Source of the DNA: Vagococcus acidifermentans
GTDB lineage: Bacteria > Bacillota > Bacilli > Lactobacillales > Vagococcaceae
Reading direction: 5' to 3'
Assembly: GCF_003987655.1 (NCBI RefSeq)
Contig: NZ_NGKC01000002.1
Location: 62,001-126,000 of the forward strand
DNA length: 64,000 nt
Shown here: piece by piece, positions 43,837 through 52,474 of the stretch
Layout of the letters: each line of letters starts with the position of its first letter
Numbering within the stretch: the stretch's first letter is position 1
Program-made: the position numbers and the translations under genes
The notes under the pieces: model-generated
The model's database searches: none
What the model was told of the DNA's origin: nothing
Seen by the model: the letters and a program-made list of their open reading frames with translations, nothing else

Positions 43837-45686
43837 GCGCAAGACCAGCACACGGTCCCGGCCCAATGAGAGGCGGCAAACCGGAAAAAGCGAAAAATTT
43901 CTGGCCGACAACGAAACGGCTGCTCAGGTATATGTCCAATCGCGCTTACTTGATTCTGCTTGTTTTTGTCCTGGCGATTATCTCAACTGTTTTTCAAATC
44001 AGGACACCGAAAGTTTTAGGACAGGCAACGACAGAAATCTTTAAAGGTGTAATGGCGGGTGTGGAACAGATGAAGCAGGGCATGAAGATTGACCGGCTAC
44101 CGATTGATTTTGACCGGATTGCGGAAATCTTGTTTATTGTCATTGCGATGTATCTGGCCTCTGCTTTGTTCAGTTTTATCCAGCAGTTTATCATGACCCG
44201 GGTGTCACAGCGCACAGTCTATGAATTGCGCAGAGAACTGAAAGACAAGATGAATCGTGTTCCCATCAAATATTATGACACGCATTCCAACGGCGATATT
44301 ATGTCGCGTGCCATCAACGACATGGACAATATTGCGGGTACTCTCCAGCAAAGTCTGACCCAGCTGATTACCAGCGTTGTCACCTTTTTCGGGATTCTCT
44401 ATATGATGCTGACAATCAGCGTTCAGTTGACACTGGTGGCTTTGGCTACGGTCCCGCTGAGTTTGATTGTGGTGATGATTATTGCACCGAAATCACAAAC
44501 TTATTTTTCAGCCCAGCAGAAAAGCTTGGGTCATTTGAACGACCAAGTGGAAGAGACTTACGGTGCGCACAGCGTCATTAAAAGTTTCAACCGTGAAGAG
44601 GCTGAAATCGGCATATTTGAAGTCCAAAACGAAGCGTTGTATCAGGCGGGGTGGAAAGCACAGTTTATTTCTGCCATGATTATGCCGCTCATGAACTTTA
44701 TTAAAAATATCGGGTATATTTTTGTAGCGGTACTCGGCGGTATCAAGGTTGCTAACGGCGGCATGAATTTAGGGGATGTCCAGGCATTCATGCAGTATAC
44801 CAATCAGTTTTCTCAGCCGATTACGCAAATCGCCAACTTGCTGAATACCATTCAGGCGACGATCGCCTCTGCAGAACGGGTATTCGAAGTATTGGACGAA
44901 GTGGATATGACAGATGAACCATCGGGTGTTGCACCGGTTGCAGACAGTCCTTACAAAGTGGCGTTTGACAATGTCCAGTTCGGTTATGACGATGACTTGT
45001 TGATGACGGGCTTTGATTTGAACGTGACGGAAGGGCAGAAAGTTGCGATTGTCGGTCCGACAGGTGCAGGAAAAACCACACTCATCAACTTGCTGGAACG
45101 GTTTTATGATGTCAGCGGCGGAAGCATCCGCTACGAAGGCACGGACACGCGCGACATGTCGCGCGAAGAACTCCGCTCCCACTTCTCAATGGTACTGCAG
45201 GATACATGGCTCTTTACCGGCACGATTTATGACAACATCAAATATGGTAATGAAGATGCGACAGAGGAACAAGTCTACAAGGCAGCTGAGGCGGCCCACG
45301 TGGACGACTTTGTCCGGCGCTTGCCTGAGGGCTATCAAACCGTTTTGAATGAAGAAGCCAGCAATATCTCTCAAGGACAGCGACAGCTGATTACAATCGC
45401 CAGAGCCTTTTTAGCTAATCCGGAAGTACTGATTCTGGATGAAGCCACATCCAGCGTGGACACACGGACGGAGATTTTGATTCAGCGGGCGATGAGCAAG
45501 CTGTTGGCAGGCAGAACCAGCTTTGTCGTGGCGCACAGATTGTCTACGATTCGCGATGCTGACAACATCATCGTTATGAACAAAGGCAGTATTGTGGAAA
45601 CAGGGAGCCACGATGAACTGATGGCGAAAAACGGGTTTTATGCTGATTTATACAATAGCCAGTTTACGACCAACGTGGCTATTTAA
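43833..45686 (+). CDS. Heterodimeric ABC exporter, subunit with canonical catalytic site
   Basis: The 617-residue protein starts with a basic Pro/Gly-rich segment, has six membrane segments (residues 35-340) and an ATPase domain with Walker A GPTGAGKTT, Q-loop MVLQDTWLF, signature ISQGQRQLI and Walker B VLILDEATSSVD with the catalytic Glu. The non-standard signature (ISQGQ) faces the degenerate site of the partner, as known for LmrCD/EfrCD-type pumps. It overlaps the partner gene by four bases. Multidrug export is the likely role. Confidence 0.93.
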   Translation: MSARPAHGPGPMRGGKPEKAKNFWPTTKRLLRYMSNRAYLILLVFVLAIISTVFQIRTPKVLGQATTEIFKGVMAGVEQMKQGMKIDRLPIDFDRIAEILFIVIAMYLASALFSFIQQFIMTRVSQRTVYELRRELKDKMNRVPIKYYDTHSNGDIMSRAINDMDNIAGTLQQSLTQLITSVVTFFGILYMMLTISVQLTLVALATVPLSLIVVMIIAPKSQTYFSAQQKSLGHLNDQVEETYGAHSVIKSFNREEAEIGIFEVQNEALYQAGWKAQFISAMIMPLMNFIKNIGYIFVAVLGGIKVANGGMNLGDVQAFMQYTNQFSQPITQIANLLNTIQATIASAERVFEVLDEVDMTDEPSGVAPVADSPYKVAFDNVQFGYDDDLLMTGFDLNVTEGQKVAIVGPTGAGKTTLINLLERFYDVSGGSIRYEGTDTRDMSREELRSHFSMVLQDTWLFTGTIYDNIKYGNEDATEEQVYKAAEAAHVDDFVRRLPEGYQTVLNEEASNISQGQRQLITIARAFLANPEVLILDEATSSVDTRTEILIQRAMSKLLAGRTSFVVAHRLSTIRDADNIIVMNKGSIVETGSHDELMAKNGFYADLYNSQFTTNVAI

Positions 45687-45689
45687 TCA

Positions 45690-45733
45690 AGAGAGTCAGA
45701 TGGACAGAATGTTCATGCTGGCTTTCTTTTTTT
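45690..45733 (+). terminator. Terminator after the ABC exporter genes
   Basis: AGAGAGTCAG pairs with CTGGCTTTCT (two G-U pairs), followed by TTTTTTT. Confidence 0.7.
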
Positions 45734-45794
45734 GTAAAAAAACAAGAATGTGCTGTTCCGCATAAGTGTATTAGTAACGTTTTTTCACAAAAAA

Positions 45795-45803
45795 TGGTAC
45801 AAT
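45795..45803 (+). promoter_or_regulatory. Extended -10 before the VOC dioxygenase-like gene
   Basis: TGG plus TACAAT (45798-45803), 64 bases before the start. No clear -35. Confidence 0.4.
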
Positions 45804-45867
45804 ATATTTCGATGAGGCATTTATAGATTTGAATGTAAGATAAGTGTATGTAGGAGGAGTGTTTTAG

Positions 45868-46740
45868 ATGAAACAGTTTTTGTTGTCACCTAGCACGCAA
45901 GTGGCATCCGTTGCGTTGAAAGTAAAAAATTTTGAGAAGATGGTTGATTTTTATCGCGATGTGATTGGTTTGCACTTGCTGAATGAAGAAAACGGCATGG
46001 CAATCATGGGCATTAAACGCACCCGACGCAAGCTGATCGGCTTGATTTTTTCACCTGACAGCTCTGAGGAACAAACAGCACATGCGGGTATATATCATAC
46101 AGCGATTCTATTACCGTCAAGAAAAGATTTTTCTGAGTTCTGCGCTCACTTGAAAGAAAGAAATTATCCGATTGATGAGTTGAAAAAGCATGTGTACAGC
46201 GAGTCCGTCTATGTCAGGGACCCGGAAGAGAACGTAATTGAAATTATTTATAATAAGCCGGAATCTGAGTGGGAAAACAGTGAGCAGACAGCTGATCAAA
46301 CTGTCGAGCTTGATGCATTAATCAGCGAAGCAAAAGCTTCTTACAGTGATATCCCGGAAAACACGCAGATCGGGCACGTGCATTTATCAGTCCTTAATTT
46401 AGAAAAAAGCTTGGCCTTTTATCATGACGTTCTGGGCTTTCAAGTAACAGATGATTCTGATGCGTCAGTTAAATATCTGGGAACCGGAAACGGCGGTTTG
46501 CACCATCAGCTGGCAATCAACAATCACATGCGTATACAGGCAAAGCCGATTGCCGATTCTGATTTAGGGGTTGACCATATCACGTTTGACATCGGTCCGT
46601 TCGACAACTTGCTTGCGTTGAAAGAGCGGCTGACAGAACTGGGAATACCTCATTACTTTAACAACGGCAAAAAGATAATCGGTATTGATGACCCGAATGG
46701 TATTCAACTCTGGTTCATCGTTTTTAAAAAACAGCAATAA
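45868..46740 (+). CDS. Two-domain VOC protein (CatE/catechol-2,3-dioxygenase-like)
   Basis: The 290-residue protein is a tandem of VOC units. Unit one spans residues 8-130 (VASVALKVKNFEKMVDFYRDVIGLHLL, SVYVRDPEENVIEIIY). Unit two spans residues 165-285 (IGHVHLSVLNLEKSLAFYHDVLGFQV, DHITFDI, IDDPNGIQLWFIV). His and Glu at the usual metal positions of unit two (H in IGHVHLS, H in VDHITF) point to a metal site. It may open aromatic rings or modify a small toxin. AGGAGGAG precedes the ATG. Monocistronic. Confidence 0.85.
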   Translation: MKQFLLSPSTQVASVALKVKNFEKMVDFYRDVIGLHLLNEENGMAIMGIKRTRRKLIGLIFSPDSSEEQTAHAGIYHTAILLPSRKDFSEFCAHLKERNYPIDELKKHVYSESVYVRDPEENVIEIIYNKPESEWENSEQTADQTVELDALISEAKASYSDIPENTQIGHVHLSVLNLEKSLAFYHDVLGFQVTDDSDASVKYLGTGNGGLHHQLAINNHMRIQAKPIADSDLGVDHITFDIGPFDNLLALKERLTELGIPHYFNNGKKIIGIDDPNGIQLWFIVFKKQQ

Positions 46741-46745
46741 CCGAC

Positions 46746-46783
46746 AGCACTGGCTAATCAGTTGAGATTGCCAGTGCTTATTA
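46746..46783 (+). terminator. Weak hairpin after the VOC gene
   Basis: AGCACTGGC and GCCAGTGCT form a 9-base stem with an inner AATC/GATT pair. The T tract is short (TTATTA), so termination may be partial. Confidence 0.55.
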
Positions 46784-46809
46784 CATGTCAAGTGTATGGA
46801 AGGAGACTT

Positions 46810-47838
46810 ATGTACCCGAAAACAAGAGACTTAATAGAGCAGTATCTTCACGACGGGGTTTTTCCCGGTGCGAGCTATGCTTTTATCAAAGACGGGCAGT
46901 GTGAAAAGCATATCGTCGGCAAGTCGCGGACCTATCCTGCCGACCGGACGCTGACCAGCGGCATGTGCTATGACGTGGCCTCGCTGACCAAAGTCATCTG
47001 TACCAATTCTGTTGTTCTCCAGCTGATTGAGGTCGGAGCCGTTGACATCGACCAGCCGCTTCAGCACTATCTGCCTGAGTATCAAGACGGGCGTGTCTCG
47101 CTTCGCCACTTGCTGACGCACACGTCCGACATCAACGGTTATATCCCGAACCGCAACCAGTTGAGCCGGGAAGAGTTGACGCGCGCCTTTTATTCATTGC
47201 CCGCAGGCGAGCGCTTGGGTCGCCGAGTGGTTTATACGGATACCGGCACGATTTTGATTGGCTTTATGCTGGAGAAACTGCTGCATCAAGACTTGCACAC
47301 GATATTTAAAGAAAGGGTACTGGGTCCTCTGGGGATGACCGGCAGCAGCTTGGGAACAGCAGACACCAAGCGGGCAGTTCCGACTGAAAACCACCCTGAG
47401 CGGGGCTTGATACACGGGCAAGTCCATGACACGAAAGCATACATACTGGGCAGACATTGCGGCAGCGCCGGCTTGTTTGCCACTCTGGCTGATGTCATCC
47501 GTTTTGCAGAGATGATGCTTAAGGGCGGCGAGCTGCCTGATGGCCGGCGTTATTTGGCGCAGCAGACGATTAGCTCTTTATTCTCAGATTGGACTCCTTC
47601 TGGCACGCTGGGGCGGTCGCTGGGCTGGGATTTGCTGTATGATAAGCAGACCAATCAGCCGCTGATTTACCACACAGGCTATACAGGGACATTTTTGATT
47701 ATCGATCAAACGCTGTCAGAGGCATTTATTTTCCTGTCCAACCGTGTGCATCCGACTGACAACAAAGAGGCATATCTCATTCAAAGAGACCGGCTTGTTG
47801 CTAATTATTTGTCGGAAAAAAGCAAACTTCACAGTTAA
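46810..47838 (+). CDS. Serine hydrolase of the beta-lactamase/PBP (class C) family
   Basis: The 342-residue protein has the catalytic SXXK motif (VASLTKVIC), a Tyr motif in VVYTDTGTILIG, and HTGYTGTF in the place of the KTG box. RHLLTHTSDINGY and LGMTGSSLG are also usual in this family. There is no signal peptide, so a cytoplasmic esterase or peptidase role is likelier than cell-wall work. ATG 46810 is selected for GGAAGGAG 4-5 bases upstream; an in-frame start at 46762 lies in the terminator. Substrate unknown. Confidence 0.88.
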   Translation: MYPKTRDLIEQYLHDGVFPGASYAFIKDGQCEKHIVGKSRTYPADRTLTSGMCYDVASLTKVICTNSVVLQLIEVGAVDIDQPLQHYLPEYQDGRVSLRHLLTHTSDINGYIPNRNQLSREELTRAFYSLPAGERLGRRVVYTDTGTILIGFMLEKLLHQDLHTIFKERVLGPLGMTGSSLGTADTKRAVPTENHPERGLIHGQVHDTKAYILGRHCGSAGLFATLADVIRFAEMMLKGGELPDGRRYLAQQTISSLFSDWTPSGTLGRSLGWDLLYDKQTNQPLIYHTGYTGTFLIIDQTLSEAFIFLSNRVHPTDNKEAYLIQRDRLVANYLSEKSKLHS

Positions 47839-47841
47839 GTG

Positions 47842-47850
47842 TGTTATAAT
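47842..47850 (+). promoter_or_regulatory. Extended -10 promoter before manA
   Basis: TGT plus TATAAT (47845-47850) starts just after the upstream stop, 30 bases before manA. Confidence 0.5.
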
Positions 47851-47880
47851 ATACACAAATTTGTTAATTGAGGTGTTTTT

Positions 47881-48846
47881 ATGGGACAACCACTTTTTTT
47901 AAAACCGGTTTTTCAAGAAAAAATATGGGGCGGCACAAAGCTGAAAACAATCTTCGACTATGACATCACAAGTCAGCAAACAGGCGAGTGCTGGGCTATC
48001 AGTGCGCATCCGCACGGCACGTGTGAAATAATAAATGGCAAGCTGAAAGGAAAAAAACTGGACGAGGTCTGGCAAGACTATCCTGCCTTGTTTGGTCATC
48101 CGGAAGAAGCTGTTTTCCCGCTGCTGACTAAAATCATTGATGCCAATGATGACTTGTCGGTTCAAGTGCATCCAGACGATGCGTACGCCATGGCGAACGA
48201 AGGAGAACTGGGGAAAACCGAATGCTGGTACGTGCTGCAAGCCGATCCGGGAGCCGAAATCGTTTACGGCCATCACGCACAGACCCGGGAAGAACTTAAA
48301 GAAATGATTAAAAAAGGCAAGTGGAAAAAACTGCTGAAACGAGTCAAAGTCAAAAAAGGTGACTTTATCTTCGTGCCGAGCGGAACGATTCATGCTATCG
48401 GCAAGGGGCTGATGATACTGGAAACGCAGCAAAGCAGTGATACGACGTATCGTGTGTACGACTATAACCGAAAGGACGACCAGGGCAACTTCCGCGACTT
48501 ACATATCCAGCAGTCGATTGATGTAACAACTGTCCCGTTCGTTGAGCCGAGACTGCATATTTCTCAGGAAATTGAGAAAGCCTCTAGCGTGACGACTTTC
48601 ATCAAGACTGATTTCTTCAATGTATATGAGTGGCATGTGGAAGGCATTTTAAGATTTAAACGACAAGCGCCGTATACACTGGTCAGTGTACTTGACGGGT
48701 ATGGCCACATTTATGTCAATGACCAGGCAAAGGGCTTCGAATTGACGAAAGGCACACATTTTATTTTGCCAAATGATATTAAAAACTGGCGCATAGAAGG
48801 CGATTTGCAAATTATTGCGTCTGAACCGGGTGCAGCTTCAAACTAA
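47881..48846 (+). CDS. manA: Mannose-6-phosphate isomerase, class I (short form)
   Basis: The 321-residue enzyme interconverts mannose 6-phosphate and fructose 6-phosphate. It has the metal-ligand motif LSVQVHPDDAYA, GKTECWYVL, FVPSGTIHAIGKGLMILETQQSSDTTYRVYDYNR and a C-terminal beta barrel. This is the short Firmicutes version with the zinc site formed by the Gln/His/Glu/His set seen here. TTGAGGTG precedes ATG 47881. It is flanked by its own promoter and terminator. Confidence 0.95.
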   Translation: MGQPLFLKPVFQEKIWGGTKLKTIFDYDITSQQTGECWAISAHPHGTCEIINGKLKGKKLDEVWQDYPALFGHPEEAVFPLLTKIIDANDDLSVQVHPDDAYAMANEGELGKTECWYVLQADPGAEIVYGHHAQTREELKEMIKKGKWKKLLKRVKVKKGDFIFVPSGTIHAIGKGLMILETQQSSDTTYRVYDYNRKDDQGNFRDLHIQQSIDVTTVPFVEPRLHISQEIEKASSVTTFIKTDFFNVYEWHVEGILRFKRQAPYTLVSVLDGYGHIYVNDQAKGFELTKGTHFILPNDIKNWRIEGDLQIIASEPGAASN

Positions 48847-48862
48847 TCTCAACCAATACATG

Positions 48863-48905
48863 AAAAAATCCTGCCTGTTTCGATTAAGAAACGGGCAGGA
48901 TTTTC
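48863..48905. terminator. Terminator after manA
   Basis: AAAATCCTGCCTGTTTC and GAAACGGGCAGGATTTT pair strongly (one T-G pair). It may serve the convergent usp gene as well. Confidence 0.85.
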
Positions 48906-48939
48906 AGATTGGCAATCAGTTGCTGTACGAAGCTGTTTG

Positions 48940-49380
48940 CTACCGGACGACCAGCACCTGACAATGTGCATGATTCACAACGTAAGAAGTGGTCGTACCC
49001 ACAATATTCTGCTCGGTGCCGTGTTTGCCGGTGGCTCCCATAACGATGAGGTCGATTTTTCTTTCCTTTGCGAACTTGACGATTTTACGCTTGGCATTGC
49101 CTTTGAGCGTAATGATTTTGACTTCCGGTTTGTCTTTCGAATCTCGTTCACTGACGATTTTTTCAAGGGATTTTGTCAATGTGTATTCCTCAGACTTGTA
49201 GTAATCATCGATTGCACCAAGGACAACTGGATTAGTGGGATTCAAGCCGAACGAATCGGCAACATAGAGAATGGTCACCAGACTGTTGTTATATTCGGCG
49301 ATGTCGAATGCTTGTCTCAAAGCTTTTCTTGACTGCTCGGATTTATCATAAGCAACAAGAATGTGATGATACTGTTCCAT
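48940..49380 (-). CDS. Universal stress protein (UspA family)
   Basis: The 146-residue protein has ILVAYDKSEQSRKALRQAFDIAE at the N-terminus and the ATP-binding loop MGATGKHGTEQNIVGTTTSYV (G-X2-G-X9-G-T), then CQVLVVR at the end. It belongs to the ATP-binding UspA class, a cytoplasmic stress-related dimer. ATG 49380 is preferred because AGGAGGCG lies upstream; the frame extends 6 codons further without a ribosome site. Monocistronic. Confidence 0.92.
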   Translation of the reverse strand: MEQYHHILVAYDKSEQSRKALRQAFDIAEYNNSLVTILYVADSFGLNPTNPVVLGAIDDYYKSEEYTLTKSLEKIVSERDSKDKPEVKIITLKGNAKRKIVKFAKERKIDLIVMGATGKHGTEQNIVGTTTSYVVNHAHCQVLVVR

Positions 49381-49478
49381 TGAAAACGCCTCCTTCACTT
49401 TATTCTATCATCGGAGCGAACCGGGTGTAAAGCAAACCTCTCACGGATAGAAAGGTGACACGCTTCGGGCAACGAAAA

Positions 49479-49513
49479 AAACCGCCCGGATTTTTTGGGC
49501 GGTTTATTTTTTT
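49479..49513 (-). terminator. Terminator of the small membrane-protein gene(s)
   Basis: AAACCGCCC (49479-49487) and GGGCGGTTT (49497-49505) pair; a T run follows on the minus strand. The stop codon of the gene lies in the stem edge. Confidence 0.85.
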
Positions 49514-49704
49514 CGGTTTTTGTTATTGCGTTTATAGCCGTACTTATAGGCAAAATATGAGATAAGCAGGATTGCAGCTAAAACGAAGCTGATGGGAGAA
49601 TTACTGGACGATTCATTTTTTTGCAACACAAGCATCAACACTATCATAAAAACAAACACGATGGCCATATTCACAAAAAAAATAATTAATTTTTTATATT
49701 GCAT
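49504..49704 (-). CDS. Small membrane protein (66 residues), unknown function
   Basis: The protein begins MQYKKLIIFFVNMAIVFVFMIVLMLVLQKNESS, a first membrane segment at residues 6-27. A short Ser/Asn loop and a second segment (VLAAILLISYFAYKYGY) follow, and a Lys/Arg/Asn tail ends it. ATG 49704 is favoured by AGAGGA 6 bases upstream. No family is recognised. It is the second of two small membrane-protein genes on this strand, ending with a clear terminator, which supports it being a real transcription unit. Confidence 0.65.
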   Translation of the reverse strand: MQYKKLIIFFVNMAIVFVFMIVLMLVLQKNESSSNSPISFVLAAILLISYFAYKYGYKRNNKNRKK

Positions 49705-49784
49705 GTACTGTCCTCTTTTTGAATTCATTATACCAGTAATTACTATAAAAAGTAAGCCAATTTCCCTGCCGACTCAACACGCAT

Positions 49785-49970
49785 TTATTTTTTTGTCCGG
49801 AACATTTGCAGTAAGTAAATAAACATAAAGAAGAAGGCCGCTTCCCAAAGGGTAGAGGTCCAATCAATTGCCCCCGTTCTATCGAAAAAAAAGTTTCCGA
49901 TATTTGCGACAAGAATATAAATCAGCGTTATGAAAAAAGCATTTTTAAGTTTTTTCCCCATTATTTTCAC
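49785..49970 (-). CDS. Small membrane protein (58-61 residues), unknown function
   Basis: The protein (GTG 49970 or ATG 49961) has KNAFFITLIYILVANIGNFFF and LWEAAFFFMFIYLLQMF, giving two membrane segments joined by the acidic loop DRTGAIDW, and ends in RTKK. The ribosome site is weak (CGGGTG about 7 bases before ATG 49961). It lies 80 bases upstream of another small membrane-protein gene. Together they could be a toxin-like, immunity or scaffolding pair; nothing in the sequence decides this. Confidence 0.5.
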   Translation of the reverse strand: MKIMGKKLKNAFFITLIYILVANIGNFFFDRTGAIDWTSTLWEAAFFFMFIYLLQMFRTKK

Positions 49971-50047
49971 CCGTTTTTTTTATATTATACAGAAAACTTC
50001 GCAAAATCGGAAATCATATTGTGCTTTTTTTGAAATTTATCCGTGAA

Positions 50048-50872
50048 TCAGTTTTTTGTCATGCGCTTTTCAGCTTCATTGTATGCACCGTGCCAGATGT
50101 GCCCGACGTACGGGTAAATATCGACCCCGTTTTTGATGGCAGCCGTGACGAACTGCTTTGCTGTTTCAACAGCTGTCTGCGGCGTCATGCCTTTTGCCAG
50201 ACCGGCAGTCACCGCGGCGGCAAATGTGCAGCCTGCGCCATGATTATTATGGGTCGGAATTTTTTTCGATTTCAGGACGGTTACGTCTTTGCCGTCAAAA
50301 AAGACATCAACAGCCTGGTCGCTGTGGAATGCTTTGCCGCCTTTGACAACGACAGTTTCAGGTCCCAAGTCTTTGATTTTTTTAGCTGCCGCAATCATGT
50401 CGTCGACTGAGGTCAGCGTCCCCAGCTCTGACAAGATACCTGCTTCCAGCAGATTAGGCGTGACGACCGTTGCTAGCGGGATCAGTCTTTTTTTTAGTTC
50501 AGCCACATTTTCCGGCTGCAGCAGTTCATCGGTGCCTTTGCATGCCATGACAGGATCGATGACGATATTTTTCTGTTGGTGGATGTCGATGAATTCCCGT
50601 GTGTGGTTGATAGCTTCAATGGTTCCCAGCATACCTGTTTTCATGGCATCGACCGGGCCGGCTGAGAAAATAGTTTTCAGCTGGTTTCTGACAATCTCCG
50701 GACTGATGTTTGTCACGTTGTGCGCCCAGTTATTGTCCGGGTCCATTGTGACGATGCAAGTGACGGCGGTGAAGCCGAATGTCCCGTATTCTTGAAAGGT
50801 TTTTAAATCTGCCTGGATACCGGCGCCGCCGCTGGCATCTGAACCGGCAACTGTTAATGTTTTTTTAATCAA
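50048..50872 (-). CDS. pdxK: Pyridoxine/pyridoxal kinase of the ThiD/PdxK type
   Basis: The 274-residue ribokinase-like enzyme has TVAGSDASGGAGIQADLKTFQEYGTFGFTAVT, VDAMKTGMLG, IDPVMACKGTDELL, VTPNLLEAGIL and the catalytic HGAGCTFAAAVTAGLAKG. ThiD and the Firmicutes-type PdxK look alike; the neighbouring MocR regulator points to vitamin B6 salvage. No thiamin genes or TPP riboswitch are near. The start is TTG 50870-50872, with GGAGGG 6 bases upstream. Divergent from the MocR gene. Confidence 0.85.
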   Translation of the reverse strand: MIKKTLTVAGSDASGGAGIQADLKTFQEYGTFGFTAVTCIVTMDPDNNWAHNVTNISPEIVRNQLKTIFSAGPVDAMKTGMLGTIEAINHTREFIDIHQQKNIVIDPVMACKGTDELLQPENVAELKKRLIPLATVVTPNLLEAGILSELGTLTSVDDMIAAAKKIKDLGPETVVVKGGKAFHSDQAVDVFFDGKDVTVLKSKKIPTHNNHGAGCTFAAAVTAGLAKGMTPQTAVETAKQFVTAAIKNGVDIYPYVGHIWHGAYNEAEKRMTKN

Positions 50873-50927
50873 AACAATCCCTCCGTTTGTTAAAAAATGA
50901 CTGATTACAGTATACCTCAGATTCTTT

Positions 50928-50956
50928 TTGACAAAAACAGCCAATTGGGTTAATGT
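50928..50956 (+). promoter_or_regulatory. Promoter of the MocR gene
   Basis: TTGACA (50928-50933), a 17-base spacer and TAATGT (50951-50956), 37 bases before the MocR start. Confidence 0.65.
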
Positions 50957-50968
50957 GGACCCATCCAC
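50946..50968. promoter_or_regulatory. Overlapping inverted repeats in the pdxK/MocR intergenic region
   Basis: TGGGT-N8-ACCCA (50946-50963) and GTGGA-CCCA-TCCAC (50955-50968) overlap each other and the MocR -10. They are candidate MocR (PdxR-like) binding sites. Confidence 0.55.
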
Positions 50969-50992
50969 TTTGTTTTGACAGGAGGACTCATG

Positions 50993-52423
50993 ATGTGGGA
51001 ATTAACACGCGAACCGGGGCTGCCTATTTACCAAAGTATTGTCAAGTTGATTATGCAGCACATCCAAAGCGGACTGTTGCTGCCCGGGCAAAAAATTCCG
51101 TCAGAAAGAGCGCTTGCGGAAAAATTTCAAGTCAATCGTTCCACGGTTGTCCATGCCTTGGATGAGCTTGCTGCGATGGGGATTGTCATCCGCAGGCAAG
51201 GGAGCGGCACGATTATCAATGATGGCAAATGGGGAGTGTATACTGGTCCGACAATTGATTGGCGGGATTATTTGATGACCGATAATTTTGATGTGCACGG
51301 CACTTTCATGGAACAGCTGATGACACTCCGCCACTCGTCGGGCTATATCGACCTTGTGACCGGCGATTTGCCGCTGGAGCTCATTCCGACATTGGAATTG
51401 CCGAATATCACTTGGAAAGAATTTTTGAAGGAAGATGCCTATCAGGATAAGCTGGGGTATCCGCCGCTCAGGCAAAAAATCAGCACACATTTAGCTGCAA
51501 AAACTCCGCAATTTGATCAGCCTGATAACCTGCTGATTACCTCAGGTGCACAGCAGGCTTTGTTTCTGATTATTCAAGTGCTGCTGCAAAAAGGAGATGC
51601 GATTGCGGTGGAGGCACCGTCATTTCTGTATTCCCTGTCTCTTTTCCAAGTTGCCGGTGTCCGCATGTTCGGGATACCGATGGATGATGAGGGCATGCGG
51701 ATTGATGCGCTTGAGAAAAGCATTTTGAAAAATAAAATCCGGATGGTTTTCGTCAATCCGACGTTTCAAAATCCGACCGGCGTGCAGATGAGTTTGAAGC
51801 GCCGACAAGAGCTGGTAGCTTTGTGCAATCAATATCAGGTACCAATAGTAGAAGATGATGTGTTCGCTGATTTGTATTTTCCGGAGACACCGTATATTCC
51901 CAGCTTGAAGGAACTTGATTTTGACAATGTGCTTTACATCGGTTCTCTCTCAAAAATTCTGGGTTCCAGTACCAAAATCGGCTGGCTGTCTGCACCGCCG
52001 GCAGTCATTGGTAAATTGTCGGATGCGCGTCAGGAAATGGATGCAGACGTCAGTATTTTTCCGCAGGTCCTGGCGTTAAATGCAATGAACAATCAGCAGT
52101 ACGCACAAAAGCTGAGCCGTCTTGGCAGGCAGTTGTCAGACCGCTTGCAGTTGTTTACCGCTGATTTGGAAAGGCGTGCTCCCGGTTTATTCGATTACCG
52201 TCTGCCCGAAGGCGGCTTTTATTTGTGGCTGGAATTAAAACAGCACAATGTGACGATGAAAAACATGCACGCTTTATTTGATGCCGGCCTGTTGGCAGCA
52301 CCCAGTTTTTTGTTCGGAATAAAAAAACCGGCGCTCCGGCTGAACTTTGCGCGGATTTCACCGGATAATTCATTAGAAATTGCTGATAAATTAGCGGCTT
52401 TGTCAAATCATTACTGGGAATGA
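50993..52423 (+). CDS. MocR/PdxR-type GntR regulator with aminotransferase domain
   Basis: The protein of about 477 residues fuses a GntR HTH (residues 5-70: LPIYQSIVKLIMQHIQSGLLLPGQKIPSERALAEKFQVNRSTVVHALDEL) to an aminotransferase-like domain. That domain has TSGAQQALFLI, FVNPTFQNPTGVQMSLKRR, VEDDVFADLYF and the PLP-lysine motif YIGSLSKILGSSTKIGWL. Such proteins sense PLP. It faces a pdxK-type gene, so control of B6 salvage is the simplest reading. ATG 50993 has AGGAGG 7 bases upstream; ATG 50990 is also possible. A TTGACA for the next unit overlaps its stop. Confidence 0.9.
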   Translation: MWELTREPGLPIYQSIVKLIMQHIQSGLLLPGQKIPSERALAEKFQVNRSTVVHALDELAAMGIVIRRQGSGTIINDGKWGVYTGPTIDWRDYLMTDNFDVHGTFMEQLMTLRHSSGYIDLVTGDLPLELIPTLELPNITWKEFLKEDAYQDKLGYPPLRQKISTHLAAKTPQFDQPDNLLITSGAQQALFLIIQVLLQKGDAIAVEAPSFLYSLSLFQVAGVRMFGIPMDDEGMRIDALEKSILKNKIRMVFVNPTFQNPTGVQMSLKRRQELVALCNQYQVPIVEDDVFADLYFPETPYIPSLKELDFDNVLYIGSLSKILGSSTKIGWLSAPPAVIGKLSDARQEMDADVSIFPQVLALNAMNNQQYAQKLSRLGRQLSDRLQLFTADLERRAPGLFDYRLPEGGFYLWLELKQHNVTMKNMHALFDAGLLAAPSFLFGIKKPALRLNFARISPDNSLEIADKLAALSNHYWE

Positions 52424-52424
52424 T

Positions 52425-52451
52425 TTGACAAAAGAGCAATTGAGGTATACT
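52425..52451 (+). promoter_or_regulatory. Promoter of the M-box/mgtA unit
   Basis: TTGACA (52425-52430), a 15-base spacer and TATACT (52446-52451). It lies right after the MocR stop. Confidence 0.6.
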
Positions 52452-52474
52452 GTTATAGATGTAATACATCACAA

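Noticed and set aside
50873-50992. TPP riboswitch for a ThiD reading of the kinase gene
   Set aside because: The gap is only 120 bases and lacks the conserved CUGAGA/ACCUGA core.
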